The notes: generated by a model from the letters alone, not told the origin. Positions 36,557 to 45,370 are shown, counted from the stretch's first letter. The stretch: 64,000 nt of DNA from Alphaproteobacteria bacterium (GCA_020442385.1 JAGRKE010000006.1:87653-151652); one strand, 5' to 3'. Program-made: numbers and translations.

Positions 36557-37348
36557 ATGGCTAAAAAAACCGACAAAAAAGACACAAAAAAATCCAGTGA
36601 AAGCGCAGCGCCGCAGGGTGCGATGCCGCTCTTTTATTCCAACCCGATGCCGCTGGATGCAAAGGAACACGCCAAACTGGCCCTAAAAGAAAATTTCGGC
36701 TTTGGATTTACGAAAGGCGTGAACGCTGTTCCGATCAACCTTATCGAAATGCCGCAAATTTGTCACTTTTACCCGATCGCTTTCGCTCCAGACGGCAGCG
36801 CCACGCCGGTCGCCATTTTGGGTCTGCGCGATAATGAAAACCTTTTCTTGAATGAGGATAACAGCTGGGAAGACGCTTATATTCCGGCTTATATCCGCCG
36901 TTACCCCTTTATTTTCTCGGAAATGCCTGATGGTGATCAACTCACGCTATGTGTCGATAACAATTCAGACATTCTGGCAAAAAAAGGAGATCAAACGTTT
37001 TTTGATAAAGACGGCAAACCGAGCGCGCTTTCAAGAAATGCTCTTGAGTTTTGCAAATCTTACCACGCCGCTGCCCAACAAACCGTTGAATTCAGCAAAG
37101 CGCTGGAAAAGCATAAGCTGTTGGTTGACCGCGAAGCACAAATCAATGTCGCCGGAAATCAGCGGATTAATTTCTCCGGTTTTAAGATTATTGATGAACA
37201 AAAACTGGCTGAGCTGGATGATAAAGCCTTCCTCGACTTACGCCAAAAAGGCTGGCTACCGTTTATTTATGCGCATCTATTCTCCGGTGCACAATGGCAA
37301 CGCCTGTCACATATGCTGACCCAAAAGCTTGGTAGAGAAGCCGCTTAA
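36557..37348 (+). CDS. SapC family protein
   Basis: A 263-residue protein beginning with a Lys-rich tail and then MPLFYSNPMPLDAKEH. The core matches the SapC family: a central FYPIAFAPDGSATPVAILGLRDNENLFL, WEDAYIPAYIRRYPFIF, and the C-terminal hallmark LDDKAFLDLRQKGWLPFIYAHLFS (each only in part). The family was named from S-layer loci but its role is unresolved; no signal peptide is visible. ATG 36557 follows AGGA closely. Transcribed alone after a long AT-rich upstream region. Confidence 0.85.
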   Translation: MAKKTDKKDTKKSSESAAPQGAMPLFYSNPMPLDAKEHAKLALKENFGFGFTKGVNAVPINLIEMPQICHFYPIAFAPDGSATPVAILGLRDNENLFLNEDNSWEDAYIPAYIRRYPFIFSEMPDGDQLTLCVDNNSDILAKKGDQTFFDKDGKPSALSRNALEFCKSYHAAAQQTVEFSKALEKHKLLVDREAQINVAGNQRINFSGFKIIDEQKLAELDDKAFLDLRQKGWLPFIYAHLFSGAQWQRLSHMLTQKLGREAA

Positions 37349-37398
37349 GACCTCTTCCACAGACTTTCTGGTTTTTATGGAATTGAATTCTTGAATCA

Positions 37399-37426
37399 AA
37401 AGCCATCCCATGCTAGGGATGGCTTT
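37399..37426 (+). terminator. terminator-like hairpin between SapC and helix-turn-helix genes
   Basis: AAAGCCATCCC and GGGATGGCTTT form an 11-bp perfect stem with a 6-nt loop. Only three T follow, so termination may be partial or factor-assisted. Confidence 0.5.
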
Positions 37427-37455
37427 ACTATTCCGAACTTAAAAGAGGTTTTAAT

Positions 37456-37998
37456 ATGGCGAAAGTTGGCGCACAACGGGCGGCTGAGCTCACAGGGAAA
37501 TCAAAATCCACCATTCAGCGGGCAATGAATAATGGTAAGCTCTCATACGAATTGGACTCAAATGGCCGCCGTGTCATTGATGCCTCCGAACTGGACCGCG
37601 CCTTCGGCCTGAGACCATCAGAAACCAATCAAAAATCTGTCGAGCAAGAGCTTGAAAAAGCCTCAGCCCTGATTGAGATGGAGCGTATGAAAATGCGCAT
37701 CAAAATGCTCGAAGCGCAGCTTGAAACCTCCGAGACCCAGATTGAAGACCTCAAAGCCCAGCGCGACCAGTGGCAAAAGCAAGCCTCTCAAGTTTTGATC
37801 ACCAGCCAGTTTTCACAAAAGCAAGCTGAAGAATTGCAAGCGCGCATTGACGAAAGCAAGCGCCGCGCCGAAGAGCGCCGCAAGCAGCGTCTGGAGCAAA
37901 AAATGCAATCCTTCCGCCCCGACAATGAGAATGCCCAAGATACCGCGCAGGGATTCACATTCAACGGTCTGTGGAAGCGCGTTAAAGGCCAGCGTTAA
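37456..37998 (+). CDS. helix-turn-helix coiled-coil protein (KfrA-like layout)
   Basis: A 180-residue protein with an N-terminal winged-helix-like or MerR-type DNA-binding motif (GAQRAAELTGKSKSTIQRAMNN) and, from about residue 60, a long charged coiled coil (LEKASALIEMERMKMRIKML ... RRAEERRKQRLEQKM), ending NGLWKRVKGQR. That layout resembles KfrA-type plasmid or chromosome segregation proteins and phage regulators, but family membership is not clear. Cytoplasmic. Its start lies 30 bp after the hairpin at 37399-37426. Confidence 0.7.
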   Translation: MAKVGAQRAAELTGKSKSTIQRAMNNGKLSYELDSNGRRVIDASELDRAFGLRPSETNQKSVEQELEKASALIEMERMKMRIKMLEAQLETSETQIEDLKAQRDQWQKQASQVLITSQFSQKQAEELQARIDESKRRAEERRKQRLEQKMQSFRPDNENAQDTAQGFTFNGLWKRVKGQR

Positions 37999-38058
37999 TC
38001 ACGCAGATATCCTTCACAAAAATTCACTTTTGCCCCTTAAAAATGTTAAGATGGGGGT

Positions 38059-38649
38059 ATGAGCATTCACGGGCATTTGCGGGGCCTCGCCCTTTCCTTT
38101 CTTCTGATCAGTTTGACGTGCCTTGGTGCGCGCATTGCGCCTGCGCAAGATGCGGGAGAGCTTTTGCTTGATGCGCCGGTTTCACAGCAAAGCACTGCCG
38201 AAAATGAGGAAGAAGACATTCCCGATGAATATTTCGATGAGGCCATTGGTTTTCTTGAGCAATGCCAAGCCAAGCCGCAACTGCAAAGCCATTATGACTG
38301 CGAGTGCTTATCCTCCAGCCTCCTTGATCTGAGGATCAAAACCGGACCGGATGTGAATACCAGTTCGCTGCTACTTCAGCTTGATGGCAAATGCAAAAGC
38401 GCAGTCAATCTTGCCGGCGCAGAATATGAGCAATGCATGACCTCCTATTACGCGCAGCCTAAAGGCGTTCCGGCAGAAAAATACTGTTCTTGCTTTGCCA
38501 ACACTTACGCCAAGATGTTTGAACGCTCTCCCGCTAAACCCAGTGCAAAGCTCAGTGTAGCGTTGCACCAGCGCGCCAGCCTTGCCTGCCGCGACCCGGA
38601 ACTCGCGCGCAAGCTCTACCCCGAAATTTCGAGTATGATTTCCAATTAA
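38059..38649 (+). CDS. secreted Cys-rich protein, unrecognised
   Basis: A 196-residue protein with a signal peptide (hydrophobic GLALSFLLISLTCLGA, cleavage after ARIAPA, about residue 30). The mature part carries eight cysteines in pairs (EQCQ, DCECL, GKCK, EQCM, KYCSCF, LACRD), suggesting disulfides or metal binding. An acidic linker (TAENEEEDIPDEY) precedes the Cys region. Family not recognised. Its stop codon overlaps that of the convergent acyl-CoA dehydrogenase gene (shared TTAA). Confidence 0.75.
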   Translation: MSIHGHLRGLALSFLLISLTCLGARIAPAQDAGELLLDAPVSQQSTAENEEEDIPDEYFDEAIGFLEQCQAKPQLQSHYDCECLSSSLLDLRIKTGPDVNTSSLLLQLDGKCKSAVNLAGAEYEQCMTSYYAQPKGVPAEKYCSCFANTYAKMFERSPAKPSAKLSVALHQRASLACRDPELARKLYPEISSMISN

Positions 38650-40289
38650 ATTGCGGCCGATCCTTTGATCGCCGCTTCAAGATGCCCGCCTGCAAGCGGC
38701 AAAATATTGGAGCGGTAAAACGCGGCTATCTTGGCTTTCTGTGCGGCAAAATTGGAATCTTCATGCCCCTTGGCCTTCTCCGCGCAGCGCGCCAGCATCG
38801 CCGCCCCGGCAATTGTGCCAAAGGCTTTCAAATACGGCACTGATGCCCCGGCCACCAGATCCAGATTGTTCTCACCACCCGCTTTGATTAAGAACGCGGT
38901 GGCGGACTTCAGCTCGTCCAGATATGCAGAGTCAACATTGCCTGCCAAACTATCGATATAGGCATTGGCCACCTGCCCGCCATCACGCAAGACTTTGCGG
39001 AAGGCCAAATCGGCAGCCTGTATCCCGTTCGTGCCTTCATAAATCGGTAAAATGCGGGCATCACGGTAGAATTGCGCCGCGCCGGTTTCCTCAATAAAAC
39101 CCATGCCGCCATGTACCTGCACACCCAGCGATGTCACTTCAACAGACATATCCGTGCACCACGCCTTTACAATAGGGGTAAGCAAATCCACCTTCGCGCG
39201 TGCCTGCGCATCACCGCCATGCGCCTTATCCAGCGCCACGGCCGCATCGTAAGTCATCGCTCGCCCGGCCTCAATTTGAGATTTCATAGACAGCAACATG
39301 CGCTTCACATCCGCATGCTGATCGATGCTTACGCGCTCTCCGCTCGTAAAATCTTTGCCCTGTGTACGGTCCGCCGCATAAGCGGCGGCGTGTTGATAGG
39401 CACGCTCGGCAATCGCAACGCCCTGCAACCCTACAGACAGGCGCGCATTGTTCATCATCGTGAACATGCATTTGAGGCCCTCATGCTCCCCTCCTAGCAA
39501 ATACCCGGTCGCGCCAGAAAATTCCATCGTGCAGGTCGGTGAGCCGTGGATACCCAGCTTATGTTCCAGCCCGATACATTGCAGGGAATTACGCGTGCCA
39601 TCCTCCAAGAACTTCGGCACAAGGAACAGCGAAATGCCCTTCACATCATCGGGCGCATCCGGCAGGCGCGCGAGCACCAGATGGATGATATTGTCCGCCA
39701 TATCATGCTCGCCATAGGTGATGAAAATCTTTTGGCCTGAAACTTTGTATGAACCATCGCCATTCGGCTCCGCCTTGGAGCGTAATAAACCCAAATCCGA
39801 TCCGGCCTGCGGCTCGGTCAAATTCATCGTGCCGGTCCATTCGCCGGAAATCAGCTTTGCCAGATAGTAATCTTTTTGCTCCTGCGAGCCATGCACCGAA
39901 ATCGCCTCAACCGCGCCCTGGTTGAGCAGGGGACACAGGCCGAAGCTCATATTCGCACCCTGCCACATTTCCTGAATCGGGAAGGCCAGCGCCCATGGCA
40001 AACCCTGCCCGCCATATTCGTCGGAAAACGGCACAGCGTTCCACCCGCCATCACGATACTGCGCATACGCCTCTTTGAAACCGGGTGCGGTGGTGACCGC
40101 TCCATCGCTCAAACTTGCGCCTTTTTGGTCGCCCTGCACATTGATCGGCGCCAGCACATCGCGCGCCAGTTTCGCCGCTTCATCCAGCACAGCCTCAATC
40201 GTTTCCGAATCCACAATTTCGCTTTCAAAATCAAGTGCTTGCGTCAGAAGGAAATGCATATCCTGAATGGGAGGGTTATAGGCGCTCAT
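38646..40289 (-). CDS. acyl-CoA dehydrogenase (DmdC-like, long form)
   Basis: The 547-residue flavoenzyme oxidises an acyl-CoA at C2-C3 and passes electrons to ETF. It has the long-form acyl-CoA dehydrogenase layout: N-terminal domain from PIQDMHFLLTQAL, FAD-binding MNLTEPQAGSDLG, IFITYGEHDM, and the catalytic region PIYEGTNGIQAADL, where the Glu is the expected base. It resembles 3-methylmercaptopropionyl-CoA dehydrogenase-type proteins, slightly shorter than their usual 590. ATG 40289 is chosen over the longer open frame because AAAAGGA lies 6 nt upstream. The substrate is not determinable here. Confidence 0.93.
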   Translation of the reverse strand: MSAYNPPIQDMHFLLTQALDFESEIVDSETIEAVLDEAAKLARDVLAPINVQGDQKGASLSDGAVTTAPGFKEAYAQYRDGGWNAVPFSDEYGGQGLPWALAFPIQEMWQGANMSFGLCPLLNQGAVEAISVHGSQEQKDYYLAKLISGEWTGTMNLTEPQAGSDLGLLRSKAEPNGDGSYKVSGQKIFITYGEHDMADNIIHLVLARLPDAPDDVKGISLFLVPKFLEDGTRNSLQCIGLEHKLGIHGSPTCTMEFSGATGYLLGGEHEGLKCMFTMMNNARLSVGLQGVAIAERAYQHAAAYAADRTQGKDFTSGERVSIDQHADVKRMLLSMKSQIEAGRAMTYDAAVALDKAHGGDAQARAKVDLLTPIVKAWCTDMSVEVTSLGVQVHGGMGFIEETGAAQFYRDARILPIYEGTNGIQAADLAFRKVLRDGGQVANAYIDSLAGNVDSAYLDELKSATAFLIKAGGENNLDLVAGASVPYLKAFGTIAGAAMLARCAEKAKGHEDSNFAAQKAKIAAFYRSNILPLAGGHLEAAIKGSAAI

Positions 40290-40372
40290 CAAAGATCCTT
40301 TTCTGGCATGAGGGTTGCAAATCAAATAACAGGTAAAAGTATAAAACGTTTTAGCCCTTAAAGCATTATCTC

Positions 40373-41242
40373 ATGGCAAATTTAACAAATACTATACAAA
40401 ACAACGCCTTAGACGCACTCTCCCGTATGGCCCCGCGCGCGGTGTCAGGCGCCATTAAGCAAGCCTGCAGCGAGACGGGGGTTGATTTTGCCTATCTAAT
40501 GCAACAAGCCAAGGCCGAGAGCAGCTTTAACCCCACAGCCAAAGCCAAAACCAGCTCCGCCAGCGGGCTATTTCAGTTTATCGAGAGCACATGGATGAAT
40601 ATGGTCGAAAAATACGGCCCCAAACACGGACTTGATACGAACGGTAAGACCCGCGGTGAAATCCTCGCTTTAAGGAATGACCCGCGGGCGGCCTCCCTCA
40701 TGGCGGCGGAATTTGCCTCGGAAAATGAGAAATTCCTCAAAACACATACAAAAAACGTCGAGATCGGCGCAACCGAGCTCTATTTCGCGCATTTCCTCGG
40801 CGCGGGCGGTGCTTCGGCCTTCCTCAATGCCCGTGCGGAAAACGGCGCGCAAAAGGCCGCCTATCTCTTCCCAAAGGCCGCAAAAGCCAACCAGAATGTC
40901 TTTTTTGAAAAAGGCACAGGGCGCGCAAAAACCCTGGATGAGGTTTATGCCTTCTTTGAAGGCAAGTTCAAGCTGGAGGGGCAAATCGCTCCGCAAAGCA
41001 CTACACAGATGGCCTCTACGAGCGAAAAAACCATAAACCCGAACAGCTATAGCCCCGCACGCATCGCGCAAAACAGCCTGTTTAATGCGCGGGTGAAACC
41101 GCAGCTCACAACCGCGAGCCTTTATAAAGATCTGGTTGCCAATTCGCTCGATACGCTTTTGCTAACGCAGATGATGGATCTGCCTGTCAGCAGCAAAAGC
41201 GGTAAATTTGATTTGTTTTCCGCGCGTTCTATCCTTAAATAG
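40373..41242 (+). CDS. SLT-domain lytic transglycosylase, no signal peptide
   Basis: A 289-residue protein with an SLT-like catalytic region: QQAKAESSFNPTAKAKTSSASG with catalytic Glu49, then LFQFIESTWMNMVEKYG and a later YFAHFLGAGGASAFL. No signal peptide or transmembrane segment is visible, unlike the slt-like protein at 9344, so export would need another route, or a flagellar or phage-type role may apply. The C-terminal 70 residues (after TMASTSEKTINP) are unrelated to the fold. Followed 6 bp later by the methylase gene. Confidence 0.85.
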   Translation: MANLTNTIQNNALDALSRMAPRAVSGAIKQACSETGVDFAYLMQQAKAESSFNPTAKAKTSSASGLFQFIESTWMNMVEKYGPKHGLDTNGKTRGEILALRNDPRAASLMAAEFASENEKFLKTHTKNVEIGATELYFAHFLGAGGASAFLNARAENGAQKAAYLFPKAAKANQNVFFEKGTGRAKTLDEVYAFFEGKFKLEGQIAPQSTTQMASTSEKTINPNSYSPARIAQNSLFNARVKPQLTTASLYKDLVANSLDTLLLTQMMDLPVSSKSGKFDLFSARSILK

Positions 41243-41248
41243 AGCTCT

Positions 41249-41962
41249 ATGAGCAAAGACATTTATATCCTCGGCAAAGCCTTGCGTCTGAAACAGATTG
41301 AGGGCGGGTTTCATTCCGGCCTTGATGCGGTGATGCTGGCCGCCGCCTGCCCGGCCAAGGACGGTGCGCATATCCTTGATCTGGGAACAGGCGTTGGCGC
41401 CGCCGGGCTCGCCGCGCTCTATCGCTTGCCCGAAACCAAACTGACCGGGGTGGATATTCAGGCCGATCATATCGAAGCCGCGCTTTATAACGCTCAAGAA
41501 AACGGCATGGAAGCGCGCGCAGAGTTTATCTGCGCCGATATTCGGGAGTTTCGCGAGGCGCGCTTCGAACATGTGATCTGTAACCCACCTTACATGGAGG
41601 CGGGCGCGCATGCCCCCTCCCCATCCGAAAAGCGCGCCAAAGCCCTCGGACATGAAGACACAACCCTTGAAGACTGGATCGCCTGCGCCTTTGATTGCCT
41701 GAAGGGGCAAGGCTCACTCACCATGATTCACCGCGCCGATATGATTGATAAAATCATTCTGGCCATGGGCAAGCGCTTTGGCGCTGTTGAGATTATACCG
41801 CTCTGGCCACGCGCCGAAGCCCCTGCCAAGCGCGTCATTGTGCGGGCCTATAAGCATAAAAAATCCCCGGCGAACATCCATCCGGGGATTGTGCTTCATC
41901 ATGAAGATGGCTCTTATACAAAAGAGGCGGAAGCGATATTAAGACAAGCAAAATCGCTGTAG
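41249..41962 (+). CDS. tRNA1(Val) (adenine-N6)-methyltransferase-like protein
   Basis: A 237-residue Rossmann methyltransferase with SAM motif LDLGTGVGAAGLAAL and the N6-adenine catalytic motif CNPPY at about residues 111-115. The overall length and N-terminal IEGGFHSGLDAVMLAA are as in TrmN6/YfiC family proteins, which modify A37 of tRNA-Val. Likely co-transcribed with the SLT gene upstream. It is 6 bp from the convergent gene. Confidence 0.88.
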   Translation: MSKDIYILGKALRLKQIEGGFHSGLDAVMLAAACPAKDGAHILDLGTGVGAAGLAALYRLPETKLTGVDIQADHIEAALYNAQENGMEARAEFICADIREFREARFEHVICNPPYMEAGAHAPSPSEKRAKALGHEDTTLEDWIACAFDCLKGQGSLTMIHRADMIDKIILAMGKRFGAVEIIPLWPRAEAPAKRVIVRAYKHKKSPANIHPGIVLHHEDGSYTKEAEAILRQAKSL

Positions 41963-41968
41963 TTTTTT

Positions 41969-42376
41969 CTATTCGCCAGGCTCGAAGCGTTTTTCAACAG
42001 CCTCTACAACCATGCCCAAATCGCCATTCACTTGCGACAAAATGCTCAAAGCATACACCTTAAAATCGTCCTTGTTATTTGCATCGCCAAAATGCTTGGA
42101 CACAAAAGACTTTTGCTCTTCATTCGCGTTTTTCAAGAGGTCTTGAATTTTTTTGTTTAGGAATTCTATTTTAATCTGTTCAATCGCCTTATCAGAACTT
42201 CCAGATTTTCCTAGGTACTTATCAGCAACCCATTTCAAGGAATCAAAATCTTTGAGGTCAGCGCCCAACATCGCCTCCAACTCCCCTCTATGCTTAATAG
42301 AAAGCCGTTCCGCCATATCTTGCAGCTTTCCTTGAACCTGAAAGTTTTTTGAAAGCGTATCAATGCGATCAACCAT
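41969..42376 (-). CDS. small hypothetical protein, helical
   Basis: A 135-residue protein, Lys- and Asp-rich, predicted helical from composition (KNFQVQGKLQDMAERLSIKH; AIEQIKIEFLNKKIQDLLKN), without signal peptide or membrane segment. No family recognised. AT-richer than its neighbours. It is convergent with the methylase gene, 6 bp apart. Confidence 0.65.
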   Translation of the reverse strand: MVDRIDTLSKNFQVQGKLQDMAERLSIKHRGELEAMLGADLKDFDSLKWVADKYLGKSGSSDKAIEQIKIEFLNKKIQDLLKNANEEQKSFVSKHFGDANNKDDFKVYALSILSQVNGDLGMVVEAVEKRFEPGE

Positions 42377-42451
42377 TTTGCCAACAGTCCTTAATACCTA
42401 ATTTCGTGGCATAAACTATCAAAAATTGTAAATTATGTCAAATTATTTACC

Positions 42452-43408
42452 TTAAGGCGCTTTGATCTTCTTTTCGGCTTCATTACGGCACATAAAACCG
42501 CGGTAAATCGTTTCATACCCCACCGCGCCCAGCGCACCGGGATCAAACAAATCCATACCCTTGAGCAAGCCCGGATAACCGCGGATAAGCTTGTAATTTT
42601 CGGCAAAAACCCGTGCAACATAGAGCGGATGGGTTTTTTCGCTCACACACATAGTCTCTTGCGGATTTATACTTTTGTATAGGCGCTCCATTTGCTTTTT
42701 ACAGGCGGGTGTTGGCTCTTGGGAAGGGCCGTCCAGATGGCTGCTGGCCTGCAAGCCAGCAAGAAAGCCTAATATCTCCGCGCCGCACTGACTGCCTTTG
42801 AACGCCGCCGGATCATCGCCAAAAGCCTTAATATCAGCCACGCATTCCTTATATTTCGCCTCGTGCGAGACTTGTTTGCGCAAAGAAAAAATATCGCCCC
42901 ACTTCACGTTCAAAAGCGCCGGATTCACCTCCATATCGGCGGGCTGAGCCGGCAGGCTGTCGCAAAATTCGCCAGGCTGTAATATTGCGCCTAGATGGCT
43001 GGTGACGGGTTCGTTAAAAATGCCTTCATTTTGCTCAGCCCACTGTTCGGCCAGATTGACGACCGCATGGATCAGAGCTTCCGGGCGCTCATCCTTGGCA
43101 TTATAGGTTGGAAGCTTTTGGCAAAAACGGTTATTGATCCGCGCATATTCGCGCGCCTTATCTTCATAACAAGGGTCATCGGGCGCCGGTTCAGGTAAGC
43201 GCAGTGAGCTGGAGGACATCACCCCCATCAAAAACCCTTCGGCAAATGTCCCGCAATAGCTTTTATGCGCGTCCTTCAGGCTCTCCGCCTGTGCCAATAC
43301 TTGTTTGCAATCTTCATAAAGATAGCCGACGCTGCCCGGCGGGTAATCCGCTGCCACGGCAAAATTTGGCCCAAGAATCAGTGCCAAAAAAATAATCAAA
43401 ATACGCAT
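42452..43408 (-). CDS. secreted Cys-rich protein with two Rap1a/Tai-like repeats
   Basis: A 318-residue protein from ATG 43408 (MRILIIFLALILG); signal peptide cleaved after NFAVA (about residue 19). The mature part appears to contain two copies of a Tai-like pattern: YLYEDCKQVL ... YCGTFAEGFLMGVM ... FCQKL, and KECVADIKAF ... QCGAEILGFLAGLQ ... MCVSE, each with a Cys-x-Gly-(E/A)-G/F-x-G element and spaced cysteines. That is the Rap1a/Tai immunity-protein layout, but no effector gene is nearby, so the role is unknown. It is 10 bp downstream of glyS; likely co-transcribed. Confidence 0.6.
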   Translation of the reverse strand: MRILIIFLALILGPNFAVAADYPPGSVGYLYEDCKQVLAQAESLKDAHKSYCGTFAEGFLMGVMSSSSLRLPEPAPDDPCYEDKAREYARINNRFCQKLPTYNAKDERPEALIHAVVNLAEQWAEQNEGIFNEPVTSHLGAILQPGEFCDSLPAQPADMEVNPALLNVKWGDIFSLRKQVSHEAKYKECVADIKAFGDDPAAFKGSQCGAEILGFLAGLQASSHLDGPSQEPTPACKKQMERLYKSINPQETMCVSEKTHPLYVARVFAENYKLIRGYPGLLKGMDLFDPGALGAVGYETIYRGFMCRNEAEKKIKAP

Positions 43409-43418
43409 AACTTTAATA

Positions 43419-44948
43419 TTAGGCCGCCTTCGCGCCCGCTTCAATACTCGCGGGCTTCATTTTTTCGCGCAAATACTCTGCCACCTTGTCGATATGGATG
43501 CGCTCTTGCGCCATTGTATTGCGATCACGCACGGTGACCGTGCCATCGGCTATCGTGTCGTTATCGATGGTGAAGCAATAAGGCGTGCCGATTTCGTCCT
43601 GACGGGCATAGCGCTTACCGATATTTTGTTTAATATCCAGATCGATCGCGAATTCCTCACGCAGTTCCAGATAAAGCTTTTGCGCCGGGGCCACATGCTC
43701 ATCCTTCGCGGTCAGCGGTAAAATCGCCGCCTTCTTCGGCGCAATCGCCGGATGGAAATTCAGATACACCCCGCTTGGGCGGCTCTCATCCACCGTATAA
43801 GCCTCACAGATCAGGGCCAGAACCCCGCGCGTTAAACCGGCCGCCGGTTCAATTACATGCGGGATAAAGCGGTTTTGCGGATCTTGCGGATCGACATATT
43901 CCATCTTCGTGCCTGAATGTTCCTGATGCTGTTTCAAATCGAAATCGCAACGATGTGCAATCCCCTCCAGCTCGCCATAGCCCGGCGCAGTGAACGGGAA
44001 GCGGTATTCAATATCGGAGGTCCCCAGACCTTCCTTGGCGTAGTGCGCCAGTTCGTCTGAATCATGCTCGCGCATAATCAGATTATCGCTGCTCAACCCC
44101 ACAGACTTCCAGAATTTCGTGCGCTCTTCGAACCAGAATGTATGCCATTTTTCGGCTTCGTCCGGGTGGCAGAACCATTCCATTTCCATTTGCTCAAACT
44201 CGCGGGAGCGGAAGATGAAATTGCGCGGCGTGACCTCGTTGCGGTACGCCTTACCGATCTGCGCGATACCGAATGGGATTTTTACGCGGCTGGAATCGAG
44301 CACGTTTTTGTAATTGAGGAAGATCCCTTGCGCCGTTTCGGGGCGCAAATAGGCCTTGTTATCTTCCGTCGCGGTTGCGCCAACGAACGTATGGAACATT
44401 AAATTGAACTGCTTCGGCTCGGTCAGTGTGCCCGGCTCGCTGACATCCGGCGCAACAACCTTGGCATAGTCAGACACATCCAGCGTGGTCAAATTGACCT
44501 TTTCAAACAAGCTCACATCTTTGGGCATGCCAAGTTTTTTGAGCTTCTTTTCAATCTCACCGTCTTCGGTTTCTTCATGGAAGGCCGGCCAACGATCCGC
44601 CTTGGGTGATGTCAGAACGACCAAATGATCTTGGCGGTAGCGTTTCTTTGTCTCGGTACAATCCACCATCGGGTCGGAAAACCCGCCCACATGGCCCGAA
44701 GCTTCCCAGGTTTTTGGGTTTTGAATAATCGCGGAATCAATCCCGACAATCTCCACCGGCGTACCGTCCGGGCCGATCGGCGGACAGGTCACCATCGCCT
44801 TCCACCACAAATCACGCAGGTTGTTTTTCAGCTCCGTACCCAGCGGGCCATAGTCCCAAAACCCGTTCAAACCGCCGTAAATATCGCTCGCGGGGAACAC
44901 AAATCCGCGGCGTTTACACAGGGCCACAATGTCTTTCATATCGATCAT
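43419..44948 (-). CDS. glycyl-tRNA synthetase, single-chain (alpha2, GRS1) type
   Basis: Charges tRNA-Gly. The 509-residue protein matches the homodimeric type found in eukaryotes, archaea and bacteria such as Thermus: CKRRGFVFPASDIYGGLNGF, DYGPLGTELKNNL, then LRPETAQGIFLNYKN, IAQIGKAYRNEVTPRNFIFR (class II motif 2) and, in the C-terminal anticodon-binding part, GTPYCFTIDND. Most proteobacteria use the two-gene alpha-beta enzyme instead (glyQ-glyS), so this type is noteworthy. ATG 44948 is preceded by AAGGATTC. Confidence 0.95.
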   Translation of the reverse strand: MIDMKDIVALCKRRGFVFPASDIYGGLNGFWDYGPLGTELKNNLRDLWWKAMVTCPPIGPDGTPVEIVGIDSAIIQNPKTWEASGHVGGFSDPMVDCTETKKRYRQDHLVVLTSPKADRWPAFHEETEDGEIEKKLKKLGMPKDVSLFEKVNLTTLDVSDYAKVVAPDVSEPGTLTEPKQFNLMFHTFVGATATEDNKAYLRPETAQGIFLNYKNVLDSSRVKIPFGIAQIGKAYRNEVTPRNFIFRSREFEQMEMEWFCHPDEAEKWHTFWFEERTKFWKSVGLSSDNLIMREHDSDELAHYAKEGLGTSDIEYRFPFTAPGYGELEGIAHRCDFDLKQHQEHSGTKMEYVDPQDPQNRFIPHVIEPAAGLTRGVLALICEAYTVDESRPSGVYLNFHPAIAPKKAAILPLTAKDEHVAPAQKLYLELREEFAIDLDIKQNIGKRYARQDEIGTPYCFTIDNDTIADGTVTVRDRNTMAQERIHIDKVAEYLREKMKPASIEAGAKAA

Positions 44949-45037
44949 TTTGAAGAATCCTTACATTTAAGCGGGTTCATCATGCATCCCTAAACACCTG
45001 AAAACAAGCCTTTATTTGGTCAAAACCCCCGATTTTC

Positions 45038-45066
45038 TTGACTTTTTGGGGTGTTTTCTCTATACT
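45038..45066 (+). promoter_or_regulatory. sigma70 promoter of the small gene at 45096
   Basis: TTGACT (45038-45043), 17-bp spacer, TATACT (45061-45066), near-consensus and 30 bp upstream of ATG 45096. Confidence 0.85.
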
Positions 45067-45095
45067 GCAGGTAAGCATGAAAGGAGACTCAAATT

Positions 45096-45302
45096 ATGAG
45101 TAGTGTAATGCAAGTAAACTCAGTAGACGGCACCAAAAACGACAGTGCTAAAGCTGAAATGGCCAGAATTCTGACCCGTGACGGTTTTAAGAAATCTGAA
45201 GCTGGGAAAGGCTGGGATTACAGTCTTTGGCTGGTTCAGACTGGTAACACGTCTTACGGGTTTACACCACAAGGCGAACGTCTTGACTACGAAGCAGCTT
45301 AA
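45096..45302 (+). CDS. small orphan protein with strong promoter, SD and terminator
   Basis: A 68-residue protein: MSSVMQVNSVDGTKNDSAKA, then MARILTRDGFKKSEAGKGWDY and a W-rich end with GFTPQGERLDYEAA. No signal peptide. Family not recognised; highly charged. The gene has a textbook -35/-10, an AAAGGAG 9 nt before its ATG, and an intrinsic terminator, i.e. a complete single-gene unit that is probably abundant. A stress or nucleoid-associated role is possible but unsupported. Confidence 0.85.
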   Translation: MSSVMQVNSVDGTKNDSAKAEMARILTRDGFKKSEAGKGWDYSLWLVQTGNTSYGFTPQGERLDYEAA

Positions 45303-45324
45303 ACGCTTCTTCTAAATGATGAAC

Positions 45325-45352
45325 AAGGCGCTTGATCTTAAGCGCCTTTTTT
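45325..45352 (+). terminator. intrinsic terminator after the small gene
   Basis: AAGGCGCTT / AAGCGCCTT 9-bp stem with a 6-nt loop and six T. Confidence 0.9.
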
Positions 45353-45370
45353 AATGCCTAAACTTAAGAT

